Assembly: GCA_963847145.1 (NCBI GenBank)
Contig: CAWJYN010000004.1
Coordinates: forward strand, 620,001 to 684,000
Direction: 5' to 3'
DNA length: 64,000 nucleotides
Source: JABFRJ01 sp963847145
GTDB lineage: Bacteria > Pseudomonadota > Alphaproteobacteria > Rhizobiales > Hyphomicrobiaceae
Of this stretch, positions 1 through 9,960 are shown one piece after another (positions within the stretch are counted from its first letter, which is position 1; every line of letters begins with the position of its first letter). A program made the translations under genes and the position numbers. The notes under the pieces were generated by a model. The model worked only from the letters and a program-made list of their open reading frames with translations, did no database searches and was not told the origin of the DNA.

Positions 1-149
1 CCGTTTTTTCAGGCCACTGGTTATCAACATCCCGCGATGTGCTGTGGCGTGACTTGGCGGTGGCATCAGCCTATGTGATCGCGGTTGGCGCCGTGCGCTC
101 AGTGACTAGGAACTTCCGCGTGCCCCAGCTGCCGCACTTCGATCGTTCA

Positions 150-668
150 ATGACCCGGCGGATTTGGGCCGGCGCCGGGTTCGCGCTCGGGCTCGCTGTC
201 ACAGCCGCCCCTGCACACGCGCAACGCATTGAGAATCAGGTCGCGGTCTTTGCTGCCCTCGACAAAGTGACGGCGCGCATTTCACGGCTGGAGATCAAGC
301 TCGGCGAGACGGTGCGGTTTGGCGCGCTGAAGGTGACGCCGAAGCTGTGCTACTCACGCCCGCCCGATCAACCACCCAAGACCACCACATTCGTCGAGGT
401 CCAGGAGAGCCAACTCGACGGCAGCCAGAAAAAGCTGTTCGCCGGCTGGATGTTTGCCGAAAGCCCAGGTCTCGATGCCGTCGAGCATCCGGTTTACGAC
501 GTGTGGCTGACCGAATGCCTCAGTCCGAAGGCACCGCCAGGGCGGCCACCAGGCCCCGTGGCTGGTGTCGGCGCGCCAAAGGCTGGCGCCGGTGCCAATT
601 CAGGTGCACCTGCTGCTGCGGCGGCGCCCGGCGAGGACGACTTCCGCCGCCGTCGGCCGCCTCGGTAG
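150..668 (+). CDS. DUF2155 domain exported protein
   Basis: Small exported protein of 172 residues. The chosen ATG at 150 begins a clear signal peptide (charged MTRR, hydrophobic core, cleavage after AHA near residue 24). An earlier ATG at 39 would put 37 unlikely residues in front of it. The conserved DUF2155 block follows: KLGETVRFGALKV, then a CYSRPP segment and a second cysteine near WLTECL. These two cysteines could form a disulfide in the periplasm. The last 40 residues are a low-complexity Pro/Ala/Gly tail ending in a run of arginines. The family is widespread in alphaproteobacteria and has no established biochemical function. No clear ribosome binding site is visible before 150. The family assignment is good; the role is unknown. 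Confidence 0.75.
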   Translation: MTRRIWAGAGFALGLAVTAAPAHAQRIENQVAVFAALDKVTARISRLEIKLGETVRFGALKVTPKLCYSRPPDQPPKTTTFVEVQESQLDGSQKKLFAGWMFAESPGLDAVEHPVYDVWLTECLSPKAPPGRPPGPVAGVGAPKAGAGANSGAPAAAAAPGEDDFRRRRPPR

Positions 669-795
669 TGAGGGGGCCGGTCAATCCGCGTCGATCTGGT
701 CTTATGCCACTCCGCGACATTGCAACAACGTCTACGCCGCAATAAAAGCGGAGTGGGAGCGGCCGCGTGCGACGCGGACAGCAGGGGGAGCATGA

Positions 796-2115
796 ATGGC
801 TATCGAGGACGACGCCGTGGACGGCGCGAACAGCGGGCTATCGATGAGCCGCATTCTGCTGCTCGTGGTGCCGATGTTGGTGCTGCTCGCCGGCAGCCTC
901 TGGTACCTGTCGTCGATTATTCAGCCGCCGCCGCAGAAACTCGTTGTCATCTCGACAGGTGGCGAGAGCGGGGCCTACCACGCCTTCGGCAAGCGCTATC
1001 AGGCGCATCTGGCCAAGCATGGCATTAAGGCCGAACTGAAAACGTCGGCCGGTTCGTTGCAGAACTTACAGCGCTTGAAAGATCCCACCGGCACGGTCAG
1101 CGTCGCACTGCTGCAAGGCGGCATCGCCACCAAGGCTGAGAGCGAGGGCGTCGTCTCCATCGGCCGCATGTTCTACGAACCGTTGTGGGTCTTCTACAAA
1201 AGCGCCGACACCTTCGACCGGCTTGGCCAGTTGAAGGGCCTCAGGGTCGCGGTCGGCCCCGAAGGCAGCGGCACGCGCAAGCTGGCGATGACCTTGCTGA
1301 CGGCCGCCAACGTCACCGAGGCCACTGCAACCTTGCTGCCGATCACCGGCGACGCGGCCATCGAAGCGCTGCGGGGCGGCAGTGCCGATGCTATTCTGTT
1401 GGCAGTGGCACCCGAGGCCCCGCAAATCCAGTCGCTGCTGCGCGATACCACGCTGAAGCTGATGAGCCTCTCGCAGGCCAACGCCCTGGCGCGCATCTAT
1501 CCCTATCTCGCCAAGCTGACCTTGCCGCAAGGGGTCATCGATCTCGAGCGCAACATCCCGCCGCGCGATTACGATCTGATCGCGCCAGTGGCAGCACTCG
1601 TCGCGCGCGACGATCTGCATCCCGCGCTGGTGGCGCAGCTCGCGCAAGCCGCCGCCGAAACGCATGGTGGCGCAAATTTGCTGACAGCGGCTGGCGAATT
1701 TCCGCGCACGATCGATCCCGAGTTCCCGATGTCGACAGACGCCATCCGCTACTACAAGAACGGCGCGCCGTTTTTACAGCGCTACCTGCCATTCTGGCTG
1801 GCCAACTTCGTCGAGCGGTCACTGGTGCTGCTGATCCCATTAGCGACCATTGCCATCCCGTTGTTCAAGGGTATTCCTGCGCTCATCCGCTGGCGCGTGC
1901 AGCGCAAGCTAACGCATTGGTACCGGCGTTTGGATAAGCTGGAGAGCAAGCTCGGCAATAAGGCGCCGACACCGGAACAATCCCGCGAACTCGCCAGGAT
2001 CAACGACGCTGTCGCCGCGCTCAACGTGCCGCGCGCCTACTCAGAGCAATACTATAACCTCCGCGGCCACGTCGACATGGTGCGCGCAAGGATGAGCACG
2101 AGTGGAGCGGGGTAG
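796..2115 (+). CDS. TAXI-family TRAP transporter solute-binding protein, membrane anchored
   Basis: Periplasmic solute-binding protein of the TAXI branch of TRAP transporters, 439 residues. A purine-rich GGGGGAG lies just upstream of the ATG. Residues 17-40 form an uncleaved membrane anchor and are followed by the family start KLVVISTGGESGAYHAFG. The two-lobed binding domain runs to about residue 335. A second hydrophobic segment near 341-362 is followed by a basic helical tail of about 75 residues that should lie in the cytoplasm. TAXI binding proteins normally work with a fused DctQM permease, but none is present in the window. This is therefore an orphan receptor, a partner of a distant permease, or a sensor-like protein. 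The double anchoring and cytoplasmic tail are visible in the sequence; the ligand cannot be predicted. Confidence 0.85.
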   Translation: MAIEDDAVDGANSGLSMSRILLLVVPMLVLLAGSLWYLSSIIQPPPQKLVVISTGGESGAYHAFGKRYQAHLAKHGIKAELKTSAGSLQNLQRLKDPTGTVSVALLQGGIATKAESEGVVSIGRMFYEPLWVFYKSADTFDRLGQLKGLRVAVGPEGSGTRKLAMTLLTAANVTEATATLLPITGDAAIEALRGGSADAILLAVAPEAPQIQSLLRDTTLKLMSLSQANALARIYPYLAKLTLPQGVIDLERNIPPRDYDLIAPVAALVARDDLHPALVAQLAQAAAETHGGANLLTAAGEFPRTIDPEFPMSTDAIRYYKNGAPFLQRYLPFWLANFVERSLVLLIPLATIAIPLFKGIPALIRWRVQRKLTHWYRRLDKLESKLGNKAPTPEQSRELARINDAVAALNVPRAYSEQYYNLRGHVDMVRARMSTSGAG

Positions 2116-2476
2116 CAGGTGTGCTGCAGCAAGGGCGCAAGAGGCACTTCTGCCGTATTGCACCGATTATAAGGCGTGAGCTTCATTGGCTTCGCAAGAC
2201 GGCCTGCCGCTCTTCAACTCGCCTGGAGGGGCCGGCTCCTCGGACCACCGCGATTTTTACGTTCGGGAAGCGCGCTATGAAAAGCTCTTCACGTGCGCTT
2301 CCACTTCTTGAGAATGATGTCATCTGTGATGACAATCTCTCCGTCCTGGCGCACGCGCTCGATCAGCGCGGCCAGTTCTTTCTCTGCGTCGATGATGGAG
2401 ATCGTGGCCATATCACGAGATTTACGGAAATCAGGCTATTTTACAACGCTGCACTGACACGTCACATCTCAAGCCT
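2116..2476. other. Gap holding only a possible antitoxin remnant
   Basis: Stretch between the TAXI gene and the convergent MFS gene. Apart from the 40-codon reading frame at 2289-2411, described separately, I see no gene, hairpin or RNA. A plus-strand reading frame from 2121 to 2630 runs antisense into the MFS gene and looks non-coding. Confidence 0.5.
2289..2411 (-). pseudogene. Possible truncated Phd/YefM-type antitoxin (40 aa)
   Basis: A minus-strand reading frame of 40 codons from ATG (2411) to TGA (2289). The first 29 residues resemble the N-terminal DNA-binding fold of Phd/YefM antitoxins: MATISI, then D-AEKELAALIERV, then GEIVITDD. This matches the usual pattern of a start strand, a helix with AxxxLxxLI, and a GExVxIT strand. 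The family then normally continues with GKPVARLV, but here the frame switches to IILKKWKRT and stops. No toxin gene (RelE, PIN or Doc type) is recognisable beside it. I read it as the front end of a lost toxin-antitoxin pair or a decayed antitoxin. A very small intact antitoxin-like protein is possible but less likely. Confidence 0.4.
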
Positions 2477-3700
2477 CTACCGCATCGCCGGCCGGTACTG
2501 CAGAGCCGCCACCAACACAGCAAGCGCAAATCCGGCGTTACTCAGGGTCCATGGCGCCATGGCGCCGCCGATCAGCGGCAACAGCAACAGTGCCATTACG
2601 GATCCGATCATCTGCGTGAGGAAGCCGTAGATCGATGCGGCGACGCCAGCGATGTCGCGATGCGGCTCGATGACGAGGCTCATGGCGTTGGTCATCACCA
2701 CCAGAAACGACGCCGAGTTGAGCACGAGGAGTGAGACAAAGCCATAAGCCGTCAGCACACCGCCCCACTCAAGCAACACCAGCACTATCGCGACGGTGCA
2801 CATGATCATCGCCGCACACCGCATCGTGGCCAGAACACCAAAGCGAGCGATCGCCCGATGCGACAGGAGTTGGCCGATGACCACGCCGAGCGCCATGCCG
2901 CAGAACGAGAGCGCGAAGACAGTGCCCTCGATCCCAAACGCTGATTTGAAAAGACGCGGTGAGTTGATCACCAGCGACGCCACGGAAGCTTGCAGCAGGA
3001 TCGCAACGAAGATGAATGTCAGCGACTGCGGGTGAACAAGTACCCGGTGGAAGGCCGCCCCCAAGTGTCTCACGGCGAGTGCACCGGGATCGCGGATCGT
3101 ATTCGTCTCAGCAAGACGCGCCCAAGCGGTGAGCCAGATACTCAACCCGAAGACCGTCAACGCGATGAACGTCCCGCGCCAGCCAGCGAGCGCCGTGATC
3201 GTTGCGCCAGCCAGCGGCGCCACAAACGGCCCGATCGCGAAGATGGCCATGGCGAGCGACAGGGCCCGGGCAAGCTCGGCACCGGAGAATACATCCCGCA
3301 TCAAGGCACGGGCCACCACGACGCCGCAAGCAGCCCCCGTCCCCTGCAGGATGCGGCCGGCATACAGCATCGGCAGCGTTGTGCTGAAACCCGACACGAC
3401 GCAGCCGGCGATGTAGATCGTCACACCAGCCAGCAACACGGGGCGCCGCCCATAGCGGTCAGACAGCGGGCCAAAGAACAGCTGACCAATGGCCGCCGCC
3501 ATCAGAAAAATCGGCACGATCGCCTGCACGCGCTCGATGCTGGCGCCGAGATCGCGCTCGATGGCGAAGAAGGCCGGCAGCATGATGTCGCAACTGACGG
3601 CGTTGAACGACAACAAAAGCCCCGCGAATGCGATCACGAAGCGGGGCGACATGGGAGCGATACCGGCGAGGCTCGTGGGCGTGATACTCGAAGCTGTCAT
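2477..3700 (-). CDS. Bcr/CflA-type MFS multidrug efflux transporter
   Basis: Inner-membrane proton-coupled drug exporter of 407 residues with about 12 membrane helices. The start at 3700 was chosen because GGAGG stands about 9 bases upstream (GGAGGCGCC-ATG) and the protein then opens like the family: a short polar N-terminus, then RFVIAFAGLLLSFNAVSCDIMLPAF. The MFS motif A loop between helices 2 and 3 is intact (GPLSDRYGRRPVLLAG). D at CDIMLPA in helix 1 matches the position typical of 12-helix drug/proton antiporters of this subgroup. The gene is divergent from thiM, with about 160 bases between the two starts. Substrate is not predictable from sequence. Confidence 0.85.
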   Translation of the reverse strand: MTASSITPTSLAGIAPMSPRFVIAFAGLLLSFNAVSCDIMLPAFFAIERDLGASIERVQAIVPIFLMAAAIGQLFFGPLSDRYGRRPVLLAGVTIYIAGCVVSGFSTTLPMLYAGRILQGTGAACGVVVARALMRDVFSGAELARALSLAMAIFAIGPFVAPLAGATITALAGWRGTFIALTVFGLSIWLTAWARLAETNTIRDPGALAVRHLGAAFHRVLVHPQSLTFIFVAILLQASVASLVINSPRLFKSAFGIEGTVFALSFCGMALGVVIGQLLSHRAIARFGVLATMRCAAMIMCTVAIVLVLLEWGGVLTAYGFVSLLVLNSASFLVVMTNAMSLVIEPHRDIAGVAASIYGFLTQMIGSVMALLLLPLIGGAMAPWTLSNAGFALAVLVAALQYRPAMR

Positions 3701-3862
3701 GGCGCCTCCATAGCCGCCAGGCCGCACCGCGGCGAGAGGCATGGACGCATGGCGCCCTCGCCCGCACCGCATGGACAGGCGCGACTGGTTTAGTCTACGC
3801 GTGATCGGAACGAGACACGACAACGCGCTACTGTCGGCGTGCACGTCACAACTGATGGCCCC

Positions 3863-4567
3863 ATGCACACGTTTCACACCCTCCCTGTCGCTTCCATCGC
3901 TGTCCTCGCCCGCCTGCGGGCACGGTCACCGCGGGTGCAGTGCCTGACAAACACTGTCGCCCAGCAGATCTCGGCCAATGTGTTGCTGGCGGTGGGCGCC
4001 CGGGTGTCGATGGCAACGCATCCCGGCGAAGTGATCGACATGACGGCGAGCGCCGACGCGTTGCTGATCAATCTCGGCACGCTCGATGCCGCGCGCGTTG
4101 CAGCCATCCCGCGGCTGTTGGCCGACGGCCGCGTGCTGGCCAAGCCGCGCGTTCTTGATCCGGTGTTCGTCGAGCACTCGACGTTGCGGCGCTCACTGGC
4201 CCAACAGATCATCGCTGCCGGGCCCTTGATCGTGAAGGGTAACGCGGCGGAACTGGCCGCCCTTGTGCTGCCGGCCCATGCGACACGGGTCGAGACCGGA
4301 GCGGTCGATCGCATCGGCGCAACCGCCGGCACACTCGAAATCGCATCGGGGCACCCGCTCATGGCGCAAGTCACCGGGCTCGGCTGCGCGCTCGGTGCGC
4401 TGATTGCTGCGTGCACAGCCGTCGAGCCTGACCCGGTGCTGGCCAGTGCTGCGGCGCTGCAGGCGTTTGGTGTTGCCGGCGAACAGGCAGCAAAAGCCGC
4501 AACGGGCCCCGGCTCATTTGCCGTCGGCTTCATCGATGCGCTGTCGCTCCTGTCACGTGCTGGCTAA
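3863..4567 (+). CDS. thiM: Hydroxyethylthiazole kinase-like protein (ThiM family, abridged)
   Basis: Member of the ThiM family, which phosphorylates 4-methyl-5-hydroxyethylthiazole in thiamine salvage; 234 residues from the ATG at 3863 (a GTG at 3839 is possible). Recognisable blocks: VQCLTNTVAQQISANVLLAVGA, ADALLINLGTLD, VLDPV, IVKGNAAELAAL, GCALGALIAACTA and GPGSFAVGFIDAL. Two departures stand out. The segment between NAAEL and HPLM is about 25 residues shorter than in E. coli ThiM and lacks the helix that normally carries VDTTDAA. The catalytic loop reads GLGC instead of GTGC, and DPVG/A is DPVF. The catalytic cysteine position is kept. It may be a reduced kinase, or a relative with altered function. 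thiC lies 2.7 kb away but not in the same operon. Confidence 0.7.
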   Translation: MHTFHTLPVASIAVLARLRARSPRVQCLTNTVAQQISANVLLAVGARVSMATHPGEVIDMTASADALLINLGTLDAARVAAIPRLLADGRVLAKPRVLDPVFVEHSTLRRSLAQQIIAAGPLIVKGNAAELAALVLPAHATRVETGAVDRIGATAGTLEIASGHPLMAQVTGLGCALGALIAACTAVEPDPVLASAAALQAFGVAGEQAAKAATGPGSFAVGFIDALSLLSRAG

Positions 4568-4624
4568 TTGCCGCATTCAATGCGATCCTCCGCTACCCGT
4601 ACCGCATTTTCGGAGGTCATGTTG

Positions 4625-5122
4625 ATGTCGAGATTCGTTGCATTCACCCTCGCCGCGCTAGCCACCGTGCTTGCCGCCCCCGCCCCATCTCACGCTGCAA
4701 AACCCTTCTTTGATCAATATCTGGCGTCCCGCACCTGCTATCATCGCCTCTACGACGTGCGCCACATGCGCGCCAACCCGCAGCAGACCTTGTCGAAGTT
4801 CCACGTCGTTGCGCACGAGGCTGACCCGCTCCAGAAGCAACGGCCGAACAGCTACACCGTGCGCTTCGGATACTGGGTCAAGAACGCCGGCTATTATGAC
4901 GGCCTCGCCCAATGCAAGTCCACCAGCGCTGGCGAAGCATGTACGGTAGAAGCCGATGGTGGCAGCTTCGCACTGACGCCCAACGGGCGCGGCATCAAGG
5001 TGACGCTGGGTTCCCGTCTCGGGATCGAGGGCAGCACAGGTTTCAGCCCCAACGTCGCCACCGACGCTAACCGTACGATGCTCCTGCTGAAGGCACCGCG
5101 TGGAAGCTGCCAGACGCGCTGA
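4625..5122 (+). CDS. Exported protein of unknown function
   Basis: 165-residue protein I do not recognise. The start at 4625 is preferred over an ATG at 4619 because CGGAGGT sits 7-8 bases ahead of it and only 1-2 bases ahead of the other. An N-terminal signal peptide is evident (MSRFVAFTLAALATVLAAPAPSHA, cleavage near residue 23-24). The mature part has four cysteines (SRTCYHRL, LAQCKS, EACTVE, GSCQTR) that could form two disulfides, and several aromatic residues, which fits a small folded periplasmic domain. It lies 57 bases after thiM on the same strand; a shared transcript is possible but the functions show no link. Confidence 0.65.
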   Translation: MSRFVAFTLAALATVLAAPAPSHAAKPFFDQYLASRTCYHRLYDVRHMRANPQQTLSKFHVVAHEADPLQKQRPNSYTVRFGYWVKNAGYYDGLAQCKSTSAGEACTVEADGGSFALTPNGRGIKVTLGSRLGIEGSTGFSPNVATDANRTMLLLKAPRGSCQTR

Positions 5123-5448
5123 ACAGGGTTATTCCCCTCATGATCGCGCTGCCCAAATACAACATGACGATCGACGAATGCCTCGTCTGCTCCGAGCGCC
5201 AGCCGAAAGAAACCGGCCGCTTCGAGGTGTGGGATACCGAGATTGTAGAAATGCATGACATAAACCGACCCGCAGACGCCGTTGCAGCTCGAACCGCCCG
5301 GCTTGCAGGTCAATCTTTGGTCCGTGCTGACGCTTTAGCCTCGTTGCCGACCCCCGCGTGACAACTCGGCGACGTTCGACTAAAGGAGCCCCCGATCCGT
5401 GGTCGTGCCCTGCGCGCGGCCCAAGGGGCACCTTACCCGGGACAGTCC
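5123..5448. other. Gap before pcaH with weak coding signal
   Basis: No recognised gene or RNA. A 73-codon plus-strand frame (5140-5361) has coding-like third positions only in its first half and is listed separately. The pcaHGC promoter should lie in the last 100 bases; no convincing operator for an IclR- or LysR-type regulator is visible. Confidence 0.4.
5140..5361 (+). CDS. Doubtful small hypothetical protein
   Basis: 73-codon frame 17 bases after the preceding gene's stop. The first 33 codons show strong G/C preference at third positions (about 27 of 32), like genuine genes here, and encode two cysteines in ECLVCSE. The second half loses this bias. It could be a real small protein, the front of a decayed gene, or chance. 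No family is recognised and there is no good ribosome binding site. Confidence 0.25.
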   Translation: MIALPKYNMTIDECLVCSERQPKETGRFEVWDTEIVEMHDINRPADAVAARTARLAGQSLVRADALASLPTPA

Positions 5449-6159
5449 ATGACCCTGATTTATCCCAAATCCTCCAACAGTGCGCATCCGGCCTATGACT
5501 TCGCTGGCTACCGTTCGACTGGCAAGCGGCATCCCCAGAAGCCGCTGATCATCATGCCGCACACGCTCTCGGAGCTGACAGGGCCGGTGTACGGGCATGA
5601 CGCCGTGCGCGACAACGAATTCGATCTGACCACGCAGCATACGGGCGAGCCGCTCGGCGAGCGCATCGTGGTGACAGGCCGCGTGCTCGACGAAGATGGC
5701 CGGCCGCAACCGCATACGCTGGTCGAAATCTGGCAGGCCAACGCCTGCGGCCGCTATATCCACCCCGTCGATCAGCACCCCGCCCCGCTCGATCCCAACT
5801 TCACCGGCGCCGGCCGCGCCGTGACCGACGCCGATGGCCGCTACAAGTTCATCACCATCAAGCCCGGCGCATATCCGTGGGGCAACCACCACAACGCCTG
5901 GCGGCCCAACCACATCCATTTCTCGTTGTTTGGGCCGAGCTTCCTGTCGCGTATCGTGACGCAGATGTATTTCCCCGGCGATCCGCTGTTTCAGTACGAC
6001 CCGATCTTCAACTCGGTAACCGACCCGAAGGTGCGCGACCGCATGGTCTGCCGCTTCGACATCGACACCACCGTGCCGGATTGGGCACTGGCCTATCAGT
6101 TCGACATCGTGCTGCGCGGCAGCGCTGCCACGCCGACCGAGGAGCCGCACGATGAGTGA
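5449..6159 (+). CDS. pcaH: Protocatechuate 3,4-dioxygenase beta subunit
   Basis: Catalytic subunit of the non-haem Fe(III) intradiol dioxygenase that cleaves protocatechuate to 3-carboxy-cis,cis-muconate; 236 residues, the usual size. The four iron ligands of the family are all placed correctly: Y103 in GRYIHPVD, Y142 in AYPWGNH, and H155 and H157 in RPNHIHF. The N-terminal extension with AHPAYDFAGYRST and the SELTGP motif is characteristic of PcaH rather than PcaG. The stop overlaps the start of pcaG by 8 bases, so the two subunits are translationally coupled, as expected for an (alpha-beta)12 enzyme. First gene of a pcaH-pcaG-pcaC operon. No pca regulator is adjacent. Confidence 0.96.
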   Translation: MTLIYPKSSNSAHPAYDFAGYRSTGKRHPQKPLIIMPHTLSELTGPVYGHDAVRDNEFDLTTQHTGEPLGERIVVTGRVLDEDGRPQPHTLVEIWQANACGRYIHPVDQHPAPLDPNFTGAGRAVTDADGRYKFITIKPGAYPWGNHHNAWRPNHIHFSLFGPSFLSRIVTQMYFPGDPLFQYDPIFNSVTDPKVRDRMVCRFDIDTTVPDWALAYQFDIVLRGSAATPTEEPHDE

Positions 6160-6754
6160 CGCGAAAACCAAGCCAGCCGGCATCACGCCATCGCAGACCG
6201 TCGGCCCCTATTACGCCTATGGCCTCACGCCGCGCACTGACTTCGCCTGGCGCGACCAGTTCGCTGGACCGGTCGCAACGCCGGACGCCGAAGGCACGCG
6301 GTTGAGCCTCGTCGGCACAGTTTATGACGGCGACGGCAAGCCGATCAACGATGCCATGATCGAGATCTGGCAAGCCGACAGCGCCGGCCGCTATGCGCAT
6401 CCACGCGACGATCGCGCGCGCGCCAACTCCAGCTTCAAAGGCTTCGGCCGCTGCGGCACCAACAAAGCCGGCAGCTACAGCTTCGAGACCCTCAAGCCCG
6501 GTGCCGTGCCAGGACCCGGCGGCAAACAGCAGGCCCCGCATATCGTCGTTTGCGTGTTTTCGCGCGGCATGCTGCGCCACCTGTACACGCGCATTTATTT
6601 CCCCGAGGAGACAGCCGCCAATGCGGCCGACCCGGTCCTTTCGCTCGTGCCCGCCGACCGCCGCAACACCTTGATCGCCAAACGCGACGGCGACGCCTAC
6701 CGCTTTGACATTCGCATCCAAGGCGGAGACGAGACAGTGTTTTTTGACGTGTGA
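6152..6754 (+). CDS. pcaG: Protocatechuate 3,4-dioxygenase alpha subunit
   Basis: Alpha subunit of the ring-cleaving dioxygenase, 200 residues. It opens with the PcaG signature ITPSQTVGPYYAYGL and keeps the intradiol beta-sandwich motifs (GTVYDGDGKPINDAMIEIWQAD, GRYAHP). The iron-binding histidine pair seen in PcaH is not conserved (QAPHIVVCVFSRG), as normal for the non-catalytic alpha chain. The ATG lies inside the end of pcaH. pcaC follows after 27 bases. Confidence 0.95.
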   Translation: MSDAKTKPAGITPSQTVGPYYAYGLTPRTDFAWRDQFAGPVATPDAEGTRLSLVGTVYDGDGKPINDAMIEIWQADSAGRYAHPRDDRARANSSFKGFGRCGTNKAGSYSFETLKPGAVPGPGGKQQAPHIVVCVFSRGMLRHLYTRIYFPEETAANAADPVLSLVPADRRNTLIAKRDGDAYRFDIRIQGGDETVFFDV

Positions 6755-6781
6755 GACCGGCATCCGATAGGAACAGAAATA

Positions 6782-7159
6782 ATGGACGAACGCGACCGCT
6801 ACGCAGCCGGCATGAAGGTGCGCCGCGAGGTGCTGGGCGCAGCCCACGTCGACCGCGCCCAAGCCAAGCTCAACGACTTCAATTCAGAATTCCAGGATTT
6901 CATTACCCGGGCTGCCTGGGGCGAGATCTGGACCCGCCCCGGCCTCGACCGCAAAACCCGCTCGTGCATGGTGCTGTCGACCATGATCGCGCTCGGCGCG
7001 TGGGACGAATATAAACTGCATGTCCGTGCCGCCTTCAACAACGGCCTGACGCGGGACGACATCAAGGAAGTGATTTTACAGGCGGCCATCTACTGCGGCG
7101 TGCCCAAAGCCAACCACGCGATCAAGGAAGCGGAGGCGGTGTTCCAGGAGATGGGGTGA
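6782..7159 (+). CDS. pcaC: 4-carboxymuconolactone decarboxylase
   Basis: Small cytoplasmic enzyme (125 residues) of the AhpD-like fold that converts 4-carboxymuconolactone to 3-oxoadipate enol-lactone, two steps after PcaHG. Visible family features are the N-terminal RDRYAAGMKVRREVLGAAHVDRA, the core TRPGLDRKTRSCMVLSTMIALG, and the C-terminal VILQAAIYCGVPKANHAIKEA. AGGAAC lies ahead of the start. It ends the operon. The intervening cycloisomerase (pcaB), the lactonase (pcaD) and the CoA transferase are not in the window; a PcaF-type thiolase is at 50-51 kb. Confidence 0.93.
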   Translation: MDERDRYAAGMKVRREVLGAAHVDRAQAKLNDFNSEFQDFITRAAWGEIWTRPGLDRKTRSCMVLSTMIALGAWDEYKLHVRAAFNNGLTRDDIKEVILQAAIYCGVPKANHAIKEAEAVFQEMG

Positions 7160-7275
7160 GCGTCTGGCGGGATTGGACGTAAATCAAGCAGCGCCTGCCA
7201 GGACAGGCACTACCGTGTTATTGCCCAGCTCCGGCGCAATGCGCTGAAACGCTCTTGCGCCTTACAGCCTAATCC

Positions 7276-9138
<1,863 letters not shown>

Positions 9139-9272
9139 GGCAGCGTCTCCTGTTGCGACGCGCCGTGGAGGCACGCCTGCAAAGCCAGCGGAAGCTGATC
9201 AGTGCCAACGGCGAATGCCCGAAAAAGTGAGCGCACATCGGCGCCCTACGGCACCTGCACAAACGGTTCCAG

Positions 9273-9370
<98 letters not shown>

Positions 9371-9960
9371 ACGCCGCCACTATGACAGCGCGCGGGCGCG
9401 ATGCAAGGGGCGCGTTGAGATGTCAGCACGGCCGCTGCATGGAAGCGAGATATGCGAAACCTCGCATTCCGTAGGGTGCAATACTGAAGCATATTGCAAC
9501 GGGGGCGGGCGATGGTCACGCCGCATCTCACTTGCACCGCTCCCTCTCAGTCGTCATGGCCGCGAAGGCGGCCACCCAAGCGAGCCAGCTATCTTGCGAG
9601 AGCGCCAATCCAAAGTGCAGACCGTATCGAACTTGTATTTGCCTGCTGTGCACAGTTGCATGCTTGCTTGGGTGGCCGCCTTCGCGGCCATGACGGGGTT
9701 TGGTGGTGCGCTTGTCGCGCTGCCCGCCTCCCCCCAATGTCATCCTCGGGCTTGGCCCGAGGACCCATGGCGCGCCACGCGCCAAAGTTTGACATGCGGC
9801 GAAACGATCACCCGTCGACGTGACGAACGCACGCGGATGTCCACGTCACGCCGACATGGGCAACCTGCTGAACCCTGGGTCCTCGGGACAAGCCCGAGGA
9901 TGACAGGTGTGGGTGTGTGGACTGTAGGCTGCAACAGCGAAGCGTATTGCACCGATCGCG
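9371..9960. repeat. Cluster of three nested inverted-repeat families
   Basis: About 590 bases with no supported gene but several repeats. (1) GTAGGGTGCAATAC at 9472 and its inverted relative ending at 9953. (2) A perfect 30-bp inverted pair, 9552-9581 and 9666-9695, beginning CGTCATGGCCGCGAAGG. (3) A near-identical 30-bp inverted pair, 9738-9767 and 9876-9905 (one mismatch), each unit being itself a hairpin with stem CCTCGGG/CCCGAGG. Family 1 recurs near 21.5 kb and family 3 near 51.8 kb. This layout is typical of REP/RPE-type elements, which are often mobilised as inverted pairs. No transposase is present. Confidence 0.8.

Noticed and set aside
2121..2630. 169-codon plus-strand frame after the TAXI gene
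   Set aside because: It runs antisense into the MFS gene, lacks family features and has poor codon bias; the minus-strand genes explain the region.
9371..9960. Insertion sequence or integron remnant
   Set aside because: Only short hairpin repeats are present; no transposase or integrase fragment was found on either strand.
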